Shown here: piece after piece, positions 33,892-41,895 of the stretch
How the letters are laid out: each line of letters opens with the position of its first letter
How positions within the stretch are numbered: the first letter of the stretch is position 1
Source: a bacterium
Lineage (GTDB): Bacteria > UBP14 > UBA6098 > 4484-93
Assembly (NCBI GenBank): GCA_021158465.1
Contig: JAGGUN010000042.1
Coordinates: 1-58,868, forward strand
DNA: 58,868 nucleotides
Direction of reading: 5' to 3'
Notes under the pieces: generated by a model
The model's database searches: none
What the model saw: the letters and a program-made list of their open reading frames with translations, nothing else
What the model was told of the DNA's origin: nothing
Position numbers and translations under genes: made by a program

Positions 33892-35631
33892 CTATGGAAC
33901 AGACGGCTGTTCGATAGATTTTATCCAGCCTTTTACCTCTTTTACTCTCCTTCCGCCGAGATTGAGATATTTCCTGTATTCCTCCACGGCAAGTTCGGGC
34001 TCATCTAACCTCTCGTATATTATCCCAAGGTTCAGATGGACCTCGGGGTTTTCTGGTAGTATCTTTTCTGCTTGTTTGAAAGACCTCATAGCATCGCCTA
34101 TTCTCTCGGCACCAAAGTATATGAGCCCGATGTTGAAGTAGCCCCAGAAATCCTCTCGGCTTTTGAGAATGGTATATGCGGAATCGTATTCCCCTGTGAG
34201 CTGGTAGCTAATCGCTTCCAACATGCTGTAGTCAGAGATAGCTTCTCGGTACGGTGCAAGCCTCTGGGCAATGACAGGGAGGGAGTCGTATTCACCTGCA
34301 CAATACAGACTATCAAAGAGGAGAAGGTTCTCGACAATGAGATGCAGCTTATCTTGGGGAATGCCCTTCACATCGAGTGGGAAATTCGGAATAGTATCCT
34401 CTTTCCGAGCGGATGAGAAAAAATCCTCCATATACTTTGCGATCTTATCCCTCGGGCTGATACCGAATGCCGAGTAGGCAACCAGAAAAAGGGAATCAGC
34501 CAGCTCTGGCGTTTTCACCGAATACTTTGGCATTGACCTTGTAGTTATGGATGTTTCCCCCTCCGCAATGTATTCCACCTCGAGAAGCAGATTGTAATTC
34601 CGCAGGGCAAAATCCGTGTTGAGCAGTTGTTTTGTGGTATCTGTATCGATTACGAACGCAAACTCTGGTGAGAATATCTCCTTCTCTGGTGGAAGGAATG
34701 CAGTGCCTAATATATCGGTTATCTCATCTATGTCTATGTCTCCACAGGGAATCCTCTGGCCGTCCGAAAGGACTGTTATAAAGTGAATGTTCCACACTAT
34801 AAGGTTTCTATCTCCGCGATTTATGAGATCAAGCCCGAAGGTAATAGCCCCATCCGTGTCGGGACCACGAACGGAGAAGAGTTCGGCATCGAGGACGAAT
34901 GACCCTTCGGGTGCGTGAGGAACATCGTAGAACGAGCGGTAAAGCGAGAACGCCTTGTCGAATTTACTCGGGTTTCCAGAAAGGATAGCTTCTTTCACAA
35001 ACATATTTGCCTCTAAGTTGTTGAGGAGCCTCTGGGTAAGGGGGAGTTCCTTAAACCGTTTCTTTGCTTTCTTTATTATTTTTCTGGCAGATGAAAAATC
35101 TCCTGTCTGTTCCTTTATTCGTGCCGCCAGTATAGAATAATCTGGCAGTGCATCACGAGATTTCAAAGCCTTATTGATGTATTGTTCGGCATCTTTGTTG
35201 AGTCCCAGCTTGAACAGGCAGAGCGCAATGTTGTAAAAGAGCGGAGGAGAGTATCCATCCAGTTCCCCAAATGTTGTATAGCATCCGAGGGCATAGGCAA
35301 AGTTTCCGTTGTGAAAGAGTGAATCGGCGACGGATAGGAAATCGATACCTGTATCGCCTGTGGATATCGAGAGAGTGGCGAAGCTTTTGGCGACCTCATC
35401 TGTTCTCGGTTCGAGAATGCCCTCTCTGTCAACTGTTTGTAAGAACTCACGAGCGAGTTCACGGGCAGATAGAGGGTCGGTTTTCTTTTGGAGATTGATC
35501 TGGAAATAGAGGTAATCTGTACGGCTTACCCTGGTATGAGCTGGGGATAAGGTAGCACAAACAAGTATGAACAACATTGGGGGGATAACTCCCCCCAGAG
35601 TAGCTCTCTTTAACATCGATAGTTCCCACAT
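33892..35631 (-). CDS. Exported TPR-repeat protein, last gene of the Exb-type operon
   Basis: 579 residues from an ATG directly after the previous stop; ATG 35616 (MLKRATLGGVIPPMLF) is an equally good start with a cleaner signal peptide. TPR units occur near residues 110-215 (PPLFYNIALCLFKLGLNKDAEQYINKAL) and 480-570 (WGYFNIGLIYFGAERIGDAMRSFKQAEK, PEVHLNLGIIYERLDEPELAVEEYRKYL), on either side of a beta-rich middle domain (about 240-400). It is probably a periplasmic scaffold. Its place at the end of the ExbB/ExbD operon and its TPR content recall PorW/SprE of gliding bacteria, which is inference only. Confidence 0.78.
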   Translation of the reverse strand: MWELSMLKRATLGGVIPPMLFILVCATLSPAHTRVSRTDYLYFQINLQKKTDPLSARELAREFLQTVDREGILEPRTDEVAKSFATLSISTGDTGIDFLSVADSLFHNGNFAYALGCYTTFGELDGYSPPLFYNIALCLFKLGLNKDAEQYINKALKSRDALPDYSILAARIKEQTGDFSSARKIIKKAKKRFKELPLTQRLLNNLEANMFVKEAILSGNPSKFDKAFSLYRSFYDVPHAPEGSFVLDAELFSVRGPDTDGAITFGLDLINRGDRNLIVWNIHFITVLSDGQRIPCGDIDIDEITDILGTAFLPPEKEIFSPEFAFVIDTDTTKQLLNTDFALRNYNLLLEVEYIAEGETSITTRSMPKYSVKTPELADSLFLVAYSAFGISPRDKIAKYMEDFFSSARKEDTIPNFPLDVKGIPQDKLHLIVENLLLFDSLYCAGEYDSLPVIAQRLAPYREAISDYSMLEAISYQLTGEYDSAYTILKSREDFWGYFNIGLIYFGAERIGDAMRSFKQAEKILPENPEVHLNLGIIYERLDEPELAVEEYRKYLNLGGRRVKEVKGWIKSIEQPSVP

Positions 35632-38600
35632 CTATTGTGGGATATAGGTGTTATCCCAGCTTGCCTTGTAGAACGAGACGCCGGCTTCTCCTGATACGAA
35701 GAGCGTTGCATCAGGTCCCTCTCCTATCATAGTGATTCCTCTCGGAGAAACGGCATCTGTGGCTGCCGGTGGGAGTGGAGTCATATCTGGGGCGAACATA
35801 TAGACAGTGTCGGATAAGATATCGCAGGTGAAGATGAACCCGCTTTTGCTTATATAGATGCCGACGGGATAACCACCTATTTCGTACTTCTTCACAAACT
35901 CGCCTGCTGGAGTATATACCTTTACGGAGCCGTCGCCCCAGTCGGTAACATAGATGTTACCATCCACAGGGTTGATAGCGACTCCGTATGGCTGGATAAG
36001 CTCATTACTGCCGAAGTTATCGCGGTAGCTTGTTCCCTCGAACTTGAGAATTCTCTTATTTCCGCTATCGACTATGTAGAGGAGTCCGTTCTCCTCGTCA
36101 AAGGCGACACCTGTTGGTTTATTCAGCGGAGCCTCACCATACTCTTCACCAGGGTATACCATAGCCTCTTGCATCTCGGCATTCACATCTGTTCTTATCA
36201 CACGGTTTCGCCTCGAATCGACAACGATAAGATTCTCCCCGTCGATGGCAAGCTCTGTCCCGTAGCCGAGCTTGAGAGTATCATATCCAATGGCAGATTT
36301 ATAGGAGCCTGACTTATCGATAATAGCGATCTTGTGCTGGAGATTGTCGAGGACAAACAGCTCCTCGCCGGTTGTGACAACCCCTGCACACTCCTTACCG
36401 AGATGTTCCACTTCACCCGCCTTCGCGAACCTGACTGCCTTGGCAAGAGTAATCGTCTCCGTCTCAGCTTTGGACACTTTGACCTGACCCTTCCAGGTAT
36501 AGAATCCCCTCACCTTGACTGTAACAGTGTGCCTGCCACGGGTGACATCAGCCTTGTAGACGCACCCTTCACTCTTCTTCGCCAGGGCTGTGTCACCATC
36601 GATTGCAACGCTCGCGCCAACGCAGACAGGCTCAACCAGAAGGGTGAGTGTAACATTTGTCTTTGGTGGTTTATCGGTGATCACCTTATCGAGCTCGATT
36701 ATCGGATTGAAGCTTGAGATCTTCTGCCAGAGGAATTTACATTCCTTCTTCTTTCTTGCCTGGTCAGCCTTCTTATCGACCAGGTTCTCGTATGTCATAG
36801 GTGCGTCCTTTAAGCCGGATGGGATACTTATTGGGCTTGCAGTGGACCTACAGGCGAGCTTGGCAAGCTCCAACTCAGCAGATTGGTACCACCAATCGGA
36901 GCGGTCCTTGATGACATTTTTGATCCCCATAAATATCCCTGCCTGGGTGTTGCAGTCTCCACGGGAGCAGAGTGCATAGTAGAAAGCTGCTCGAACATGT
37001 CCCTTCGCTTTTAGGGTAGAGAATATCGCCTTCGCATCCGAGTAGTTATTCTCGATAAAGTAGGACATTCCCTTCACATATTTTGCCTCGTTTGTGTAAG
37101 GCGCACGACATTGGTCAAGCACAGCCCTGGCGCGCTCAGCGATCTCAGCCTGCTCTGCGCCCTCATATAGGGTCGAGAGCTTGACGATTGTTACCCCCTT
37201 CAGGAACCGGGCAACATTCTTTGTATCCTCATCTACGCCACCGGAGGCAATGACGAGGTCAAACGCTTTCTGCGCAAAGCTCAGAGCATCAGCCCGCTCC
37301 TCCTTGGCAGTGTTTATACCCTTCTCGAGGAAGTATCTCCCCGTCTCGATGTAGGTATCTGCATCACCAGGGAGCTTGATGTCGTTCATCTCCATGGCAG
37401 CCTTAAGCATCTCGGGGTTCTTTTCACCCGACAGTGTAGTTTCAATCTGGATGAGGAAGTTCCGCAGGTTTGCGATGCTTATCTGCTTGCTGGTCAAGTA
37501 ATTGAAGTATACACCCTTTGGATTTGCGAGAGATTTGTATATTGTAGAAGCCTGGGACAGCAATGTTAGATTGTTCTCCTTGACCCCTTTCCAGAACATA
37601 CATTCAGCCTGTCGAAGCTTTGCATCTGCTTCCATGTACTTAAATCGGATTTCACCCTTCGGTAGATGGGCAAGGAAGGAGTTAAAGTTAGAGAGGGCGT
37701 TGTCGAACTCTCCAAGGGAGAAGTATGCCCATCCAAGCCAGTATTTCCCTTCAGGGAATTTGGAGGATACACGGCTGTATGTTGTAGAGACGCTGTTTAC
37801 GCTTCCCTCGAAGATAAGGAACTGTAGGAGTTGGGCATCTGCGATTCTCAGGGCAGCGAAATCACCATAGCTCTTACTGCCTTTCAACTCCAGGAGGGCA
37901 GAGAGGGCGTCGTTTACCGAGGATTTATCGCCTATAGAACCGAGTGCTACCCTGTAGCTGTTGATGTTTAGCTTGGCGAGCCTCTGGATGTCCTTGTATC
38001 CGCTCGATTTCGGGACAACCTTCTGCATCGTTTCGATAGCGGATGTAAGTTCCTCTTCTATGGCGTCGGGGCGGGCTTTTTTCGAGAGTTTTGCTTCCTT
38101 CCATCCTTTGTCATCCACCTGCATATATAGCCTGGCGATCATATAATGGAGCTCAGCCTCTAAGAACTGGGATGCGATGGCGATTATCTCCGTCGATGCC
38201 TTCTCGAGTGCACTGAACTCGTCGAGGGCTTCGGAAAACATCGTCTTAGCATCGTGGAACCCGGACTTGTTGTCCATCTTGAGGGAGCCGATCTTGTATT
38301 TACAGAATGCCTTGAGAAACTTTGCGTTCTCAATGATGTCGATTAGGTCCTCTTCTCTCCCCTCCAGTTGCTCGTCGGAGAGAAAATCCTCAAAGTCCCC
38401 GATTGCACCTTCGAGGAATCTTATCTGGCTTCTCGTCCCGCGTTCTGTCTGGTACTGACGGAAGGAGCAAAGTCCCCTCATATACTTTGAGCGGAGGTAT
38501 TCTTCGCCGAGTAGGTCTATCGCTTTGAACCCCTGGATAGCCTTTTGGAAATCTTCTGATGCCTCGGAAAACAGCTCCTTCTGTTTCTTTATCCTGCCGA

Positions 38601-38853
38601 GGTAGTACTTTGCTGTGGCAAGGTAATAGTTGGAGTAAGCCTTGTCCTCCTGCGGTATCACCCCCTCCAATATGGTGGCAAAGGAGGTGGCTGCTGACTC
38701 GAACTTCTCGGTAGCTTCCTCCATCTTGTCTTCTTGGTAGAACCCTATGCCTGCATTCAGGACATCGATAGCGTCCTTCATTCCCACTTGGGAGAGGGCT
38801 CCTATACTGCAGAGAAGTACCAGGAAGATTGCTATTCCTACCCTTTTTAACAT
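35632..38853 (-). CDS. Exported TPR, PEGA-like and six-bladed NHL-type beta-propeller protein
   Basis: 1073 residues. Signal peptide 1-21; then about 650 residues of helical TPR-like repeats (EDKMEEATEKFESAA, YYLATAKYYLGRIKK, YWLGWAYFSLGEFDNALSNF). A PEGA/regulatory-like beta domain lies near 735-800 (ASVAIDGDTALAKKS, GRHTVTVKVRGFYTW). The C-terminal 260 residues are an NHL-type propeller (VVDSRRNRVIRTD, LLYIVDSGNKRILKF, NIYVTDWGDGSVKVY). The order TPR, small beta domain, propeller is close to that of PorE from the T9SS, though PorE ends in an OmpA domain which is absent here. It follows the TonB-like lipoprotein gene by 29 bases. Confidence 0.82.
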   Translation of the reverse strand: MLKRVGIAIFLVLLCSIGALSQVGMKDAIDVLNAGIGFYQEDKMEEATEKFESAATSFATILEGVIPQEDKAYSNYYLATAKYYLGRIKKQKELFSEASEDFQKAIQGFKAIDLLGEEYLRSKYMRGLCSFRQYQTERGTRSQIRFLEGAIGDFEDFLSDEQLEGREEDLIDIIENAKFLKAFCKYKIGSLKMDNKSGFHDAKTMFSEALDEFSALEKASTEIIAIASQFLEAELHYMIARLYMQVDDKGWKEAKLSKKARPDAIEEELTSAIETMQKVVPKSSGYKDIQRLAKLNINSYRVALGSIGDKSSVNDALSALLELKGSKSYGDFAALRIADAQLLQFLIFEGSVNSVSTTYSRVSSKFPEGKYWLGWAYFSLGEFDNALSNFNSFLAHLPKGEIRFKYMEADAKLRQAECMFWKGVKENNLTLLSQASTIYKSLANPKGVYFNYLTSKQISIANLRNFLIQIETTLSGEKNPEMLKAAMEMNDIKLPGDADTYIETGRYFLEKGINTAKEERADALSFAQKAFDLVIASGGVDEDTKNVARFLKGVTIVKLSTLYEGAEQAEIAERARAVLDQCRAPYTNEAKYVKGMSYFIENNYSDAKAIFSTLKAKGHVRAAFYYALCSRGDCNTQAGIFMGIKNVIKDRSDWWYQSAELELAKLACRSTASPISIPSGLKDAPMTYENLVDKKADQARKKKECKFLWQKISSFNPIIELDKVITDKPPKTNVTLTLLVEPVCVGASVAIDGDTALAKKSEGCVYKADVTRGRHTVTVKVRGFYTWKGQVKVSKAETETITLAKAVRFAKAGEVEHLGKECAGVVTTGEELFVLDNLQHKIAIIDKSGSYKSAIGYDTLKLGYGTELAIDGENLIVVDSRRNRVIRTDVNAEMQEAMVYPGEEYGEAPLNKPTGVAFDEENGLLYIVDSGNKRILKFEGTSYRDNFGSNELIQPYGVAINPVDGNIYVTDWGDGSVKVYTPAGEFVKKYEIGGYPVGIYISKSGFIFTCDILSDTVYMFAPDMTPLPPAATDAVSPRGITMIGEGPDATLFVSGEAGVSFYKASWDNTYIPQ

Positions 38854-38882
38854 AGCCTCATCACCCCTTGTTTGCTGTTTTG

Positions 38883-39428
38883 TTAGATCGAGATCTTGCC
38901 GGCGACTATCGAGAAACCGTTTATCTTGACAAGGGAGCGGGTTGGACCGATAGTTGGCTCCGGTCTACCTGGCTCCTGTGGATTAAGCCTGATGCTCGAT
39001 GCGTCGACAGTCGCCTTCCTCTTGGGAACATCTATCTTTACCCTCATAAGTCCTCTGCCACAGTTGTCGTATCCCCAGGTCCTTATGGCGTTGAGGACAT
39101 ATGTGTCGAACTTGGCGTTCCCGGACCTCTGAGATATGTATGCCGACATAACAGCGACATCCACAAGGTATTCAACGATGCACGGTTTGTCCGGGATACC
39201 TATATCTCGCTGTATCTTATCGAAATCTATTGCTTCCGAATAGTTCACTACAGCAAAGACAGGCGGTGGTGGTGGCACATAACGGATAGTGATGAGTCCG
39301 TATCCAGGCTTCAGGAGCAGGTCTTTGTCTTCTATCTCTGGTGGCAGGTCTATAATTGTTTCACCCGTCCCGCCGCAGGAAAGGAGGAAAGGTATCAACA
39401 TCAGGCAGATAAAAAGAATATCCCTCAT
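38883..39428 (-). CDS. Lipoprotein with TonB-like C-terminal domain
   Basis: 181 residues. The signal peptide ends in a lipobox (FLLSC, Cys18). A proline run (VPPPPP) lies near residue 50. The C-terminal part (about 80-150) has the TonB-box-binding fold pattern: VEYLVDVAVMSAYIS, SGNAKFDTYVLNAIRTWGY and MRVKIDVP. Normal TonB is anchored by an inner-membrane helix; here lipid replaces it. It overlaps the second ExbD by four bases, which supports a TonB role in this motor. Assignment rests on pattern and context. Confidence 0.72.
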   Translation of the reverse strand: MRDILFICLMLIPFLLSCGGTGETIIDLPPEIEDKDLLLKPGYGLITIRYVPPPPPVFAVVNYSEAIDFDKIQRDIGIPDKPCIVEYLVDVAVMSAYISQRSGNAKFDTYVLNAIRTWGYDNCGRGLMRVKIDVPKRKATVDASSIRLNPQEPGRPEPTIGPTRSLVKINGFSIVAGKISI

Positions 39429-39979
39429 AATCTTCTCACCTTCTTCTTTATAATCTTTGCCTTCAGGTCTGCCAGTGTTCCGCCGACCCAGCCGTATTTA
39501 GTGATGCCCAGTTCCTGTAGCCAGCTTGCTATCTTTACAACCTCTTCGTAAGGTATCTTTCTGTCAGCACGAATGAGAACCTTTGGCTTTGTGTATTTGA
39601 GCTGGTCGAGTAAGACCCTCAGCCCGGTCTCGTCGTAAAGGACGTTGTATACCCTTGCACGGTTGCGGAATAGTGGGCTTGTGGTGAAATTTCTACCTGT
39701 TTTGTCGAGAAACTCGTAGAACTCACCAGAGCTATCGTTCCCCTGGAGAACATAGTAATCCATTCCTCCTTCGGGTGACCTCTGAAGCTGGATTACCAGT
39801 GAAACCTCCGTCCCCCCTGGTATTGGGGTTGCAAGCGTTACCCCTCCCTCTACCTGTGGAGCACTCTTCACCGATGGCATAATCGACATCGTTACGAGGA
39901 AGAATATCATCAACTGGAATGTTATATCGACCATAGAGGTTAACGGCATCTTCTCCAGTGCCTCAACCCTTCTTTTCAT
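39425..39979 (-). CDS. ExbD/TolR family proton-channel subunit (second copy)
   Basis: 184 residues. One membrane helix (about 14-36) has the family motif LTSMVDITFQLMIFFLV with the proton-carrying aspartate D18. The periplasmic part ends with IRADRKIPYEEVVKIASWLQELGI, the typical ExbD fold. The C-terminus is long and basic (KAKIIKKKVRRL). It lies three bases after the first ExbD gene, so both copies probably form one heteromeric or paired complex with the ExbB upstream. Confidence 0.93.
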   Translation of the reverse strand: MKRRVEALEKMPLTSMVDITFQLMIFFLVTMSIMPSVKSAPQVEGGVTLATPIPGGTEVSLVIQLQRSPEGGMDYYVLQGNDSSGEFYEFLDKTGRNFTTSPLFRNRARVYNVLYDETGLRVLLDQLKYTKPKVLIRADRKIPYEEVVKIASWLQELGITKYGWVGGTLADLKAKIIKKKVRRL

Positions 39980-39982
39980 CCC

Positions 39983-40519
39983 TTATTCTCCTTTCTTCCA
40001 CGACAGGCGAAACTTAACCGCTTCCACCGAGTCCTCCCTGGCGTAGTTCATTACATCGAGTATGAAACCGAACTGGGTATCCTTGTGAGCTCTTATCTCT
40101 ACAGCTGGCATCTCTTCTCCCATATAGAAGATATCATCCAGTCTCCGCTTAAACCTCTTTTTAGTCTCCTTCAGTGGCCACGGACCGTGGGTGTGCAAGG
40201 TATCCTTTTTAGCCTCCTCGATGGATGGGACCATCTGATCAAGGATATAACCTACCAGTTTCCCTGCGTACTTTCCTTCCTTCTCAATCTCTGTATGAAG
40301 AAGGAGCCCTGCGGGAAGATTTTCAACCTCCGAGAGCTTCTCCATCTCAGGGAGTGCCGGCAGATTCTCTTCCATCTCTCCCTTCACCCTCTGAGTAGCC
40401 CTTGTCTCCATTGTTCCCAGAGACATTGTTACCATAAAGAATATCAAAAGTTGAAATATGATATCGATCAAGGAAGTCCATTCCATCTCCGGTAGAGGTT
40501 CTTCTATCCTTTGTGCCAT
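39983..40519 (-). CDS. ExbD/TolR family proton-channel subunit (first copy)
   Basis: 178 residues with the helix WTSLIDIIFQLLIFFMVTM and proton-carrying D19. The periplasmic part has an insert rich in Glu/Lys (about 75-130) before the conserved AVEIRAHKDTQFGFILDVMNYARE end. It lies 12 bases after exbB. Duplicated ExbD genes next to a single ExbB are common in FCB bacteria. Confidence 0.93.
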   Translation of the reverse strand: MAQRIEEPLPEMEWTSLIDIIFQLLIFFMVTMSLGTMETRATQRVKGEMEENLPALPEMEKLSEVENLPAGLLLHTEIEKEGKYAGKLVGYILDQMVPSIEEAKKDTLHTHGPWPLKETKKRFKRRLDDIFYMGEEMPAVEIRAHKDTQFGFILDVMNYAREDSVEAVKFRLSWKKGE

Positions 40520-40531
40520 CGATTCTCCCGT

Positions 40532-41878
40532 TTAAGCCTTGTTGGTAATATCTATAAGTATGTTCTCCCAGCATGAATATATCCAGTCGATCTTGCCGCG
40601 ATAATAGTAGTATATAAGCATAAACGGAATCCCGATAAGGAGCCCTGTGATCGTGGTAATAAGTGCGATCTGAATACCCTTCGCCAGCTGGGGGACAATC
40701 TTCGTCGTCTGAATATCAGGATTTTTCTCAATCTGTTCCTGTATTTGCATAAAAGCCATCCTGATGCCGACCACTGTCCCGAATAGTCCGAGCATCGGCT
40801 CGACCGAACCGACAGCCCATAGGGCTGTAATAGACCAGCCCTTAAGAGCATCTATCTCCTTGACGGATGTATTTTCCGTTGCTCTGTCAACCTCCTGCGA
40901 TGTCCACCATTCGTTCGTATTGTTCCGAATATTCTCGAGTGCAGCGAGAAATATCCTTGTTATCGGGTACTCATCCACGCGCTTGGGATACTTCATTCCG
41001 GGAACACCGTTTTTGCAGACAGCAATTGCCTTATCGATATTGGGGAGTCCGATCTCGAGCCACATCTTCTTCTTTGTGATTTCTACCTCGTCTCGGGTCG
41101 CTTTCAGAAATTCCTCGGTAGACTTGAACTTATCCACATTTGTCCCCATGGATTTCAGAGCTGCTATCCAGTATTTGGCGACTTCCTTCATAAATATATT
41201 TCCGTTTTCGCCAAGCCCTGTTTTTCCTTCTCTATCGATAGGTAAGGCTCCATACCAGAAGCTGCATTTGTTCGGCGGGAAGATATTTGCAAGGCGGAGG
41301 CGCCACCAGGTTGTCGGTATAACCACGAGAAGCCCAAATAGAGCAAGTATGTACATAGGTATAAGTATCCGTGGACCGCCCATCTTGGTAAAGGCAACGA
41401 ACCGCGAGAATATATTCTTTTTCCCTTTTTCTCCTGCTGCGCTGATAGCCCTTTTTGCCACCCTTACATGGGCGGAATCGCTCCTCGAAGGGAGTGTGGC
41501 GTTCACAGGCTCAACCCGAATCCAGTAGTCTACATCAAAATCGAGTCCCATTAGCATGTAGTTCATTTCCGCGGTCTCAGGGCTTTCCTTAACGAGCTGG
41601 GTAAGAGCGGAATCAGCATAGACCTTGACCTTGTAAGTCAATGACTCGTCCCTGAACTCCTTGGGAGATGTGTACTTCCCGGTCTTCTTGTAGAAAGAAC
41701 TCTTGTAAAGGATCCAGGAGACATTCAGGGTCAATTTCCCGCCTTCCTTGCCCTCCTTTATGTTGTCTATGTGCACAAGCAAGGAATCGGGCATCTTCTG
41801 TGCAAGAACGAGCTCTGCTCCGCTGAGCAGGAAAATTGCTACAACAGACACCGCGACCAGAAGCAAGAAGTTCCTCAT
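40532..41878 (-). CDS. ExbB/TolQ/MotA-family proton channel with an N-terminal exported FN3-like domain
   Basis: 448 residues, about twice the normal ExbB length. A cleavable-type signal peptide (1-26) is followed by an FN3-like beta domain (about 30-145; KLTLNVSWILYKSS, LMGLDFDVDYWIRVEPVNA). The ExbB part begins with a membrane helix (about 170-192; ILIPMYILALFGLLVV), then a cytoplasmic helical domain, then two helices with the family motifs VEPMLGLFGTVVGI and ALITTITGLLIGIPF. The pentameric channel would use proton flow to drive the ExbD/TonB-like partners encoded next. The FN3 domain would face the periplasm, where it could contact the surface machinery. Placement in the operon is 17 bases after the PorV-TPR gene. 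Confidence 0.9.
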   Translation of the reverse strand: MRNFLLLVAVSVVAIFLLSGAELVLAQKMPDSLLVHIDNIKEGKEGGKLTLNVSWILYKSSFYKKTGKYTSPKEFRDESLTYKVKVYADSALTQLVKESPETAEMNYMLMGLDFDVDYWIRVEPVNATLPSRSDSAHVRVAKRAISAAGEKGKKNIFSRFVAFTKMGGPRILIPMYILALFGLLVVIPTTWWRLRLANIFPPNKCSFWYGALPIDREGKTGLGENGNIFMKEVAKYWIAALKSMGTNVDKFKSTEEFLKATRDEVEITKKKMWLEIGLPNIDKAIAVCKNGVPGMKYPKRVDEYPITRIFLAALENIRNNTNEWWTSQEVDRATENTSVKEIDALKGWSITALWAVGSVEPMLGLFGTVVGIRMAFMQIQEQIEKNPDIQTTKIVPQLAKGIQIALITTITGLLIGIPFMLIYYYYRGKIDWIYSCWENILIDITNKA

Positions 41879-41895
41879 CGTTTCTCCTTTTCTTT

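Noticed and set aside
33897-33912. Hairpin GAACAG-ACGG-CTGTTC as a terminator between the convergent LytM and TPR genes
   Set aside because: The six-base stem lies inside the TPR coding end and lacks a U tract on either strand.
38868-39551. Plus-strand 227-residue frame
   Set aside because: Antisense to the TonB-like lipoprotein and ExbD genes, with no ribosome site or recognisable motif.
40764-41528. Plus-strand 254-residue frame
   Set aside because: Antisense to the ExbB gene; composition is that of a shadow of the coding strand.
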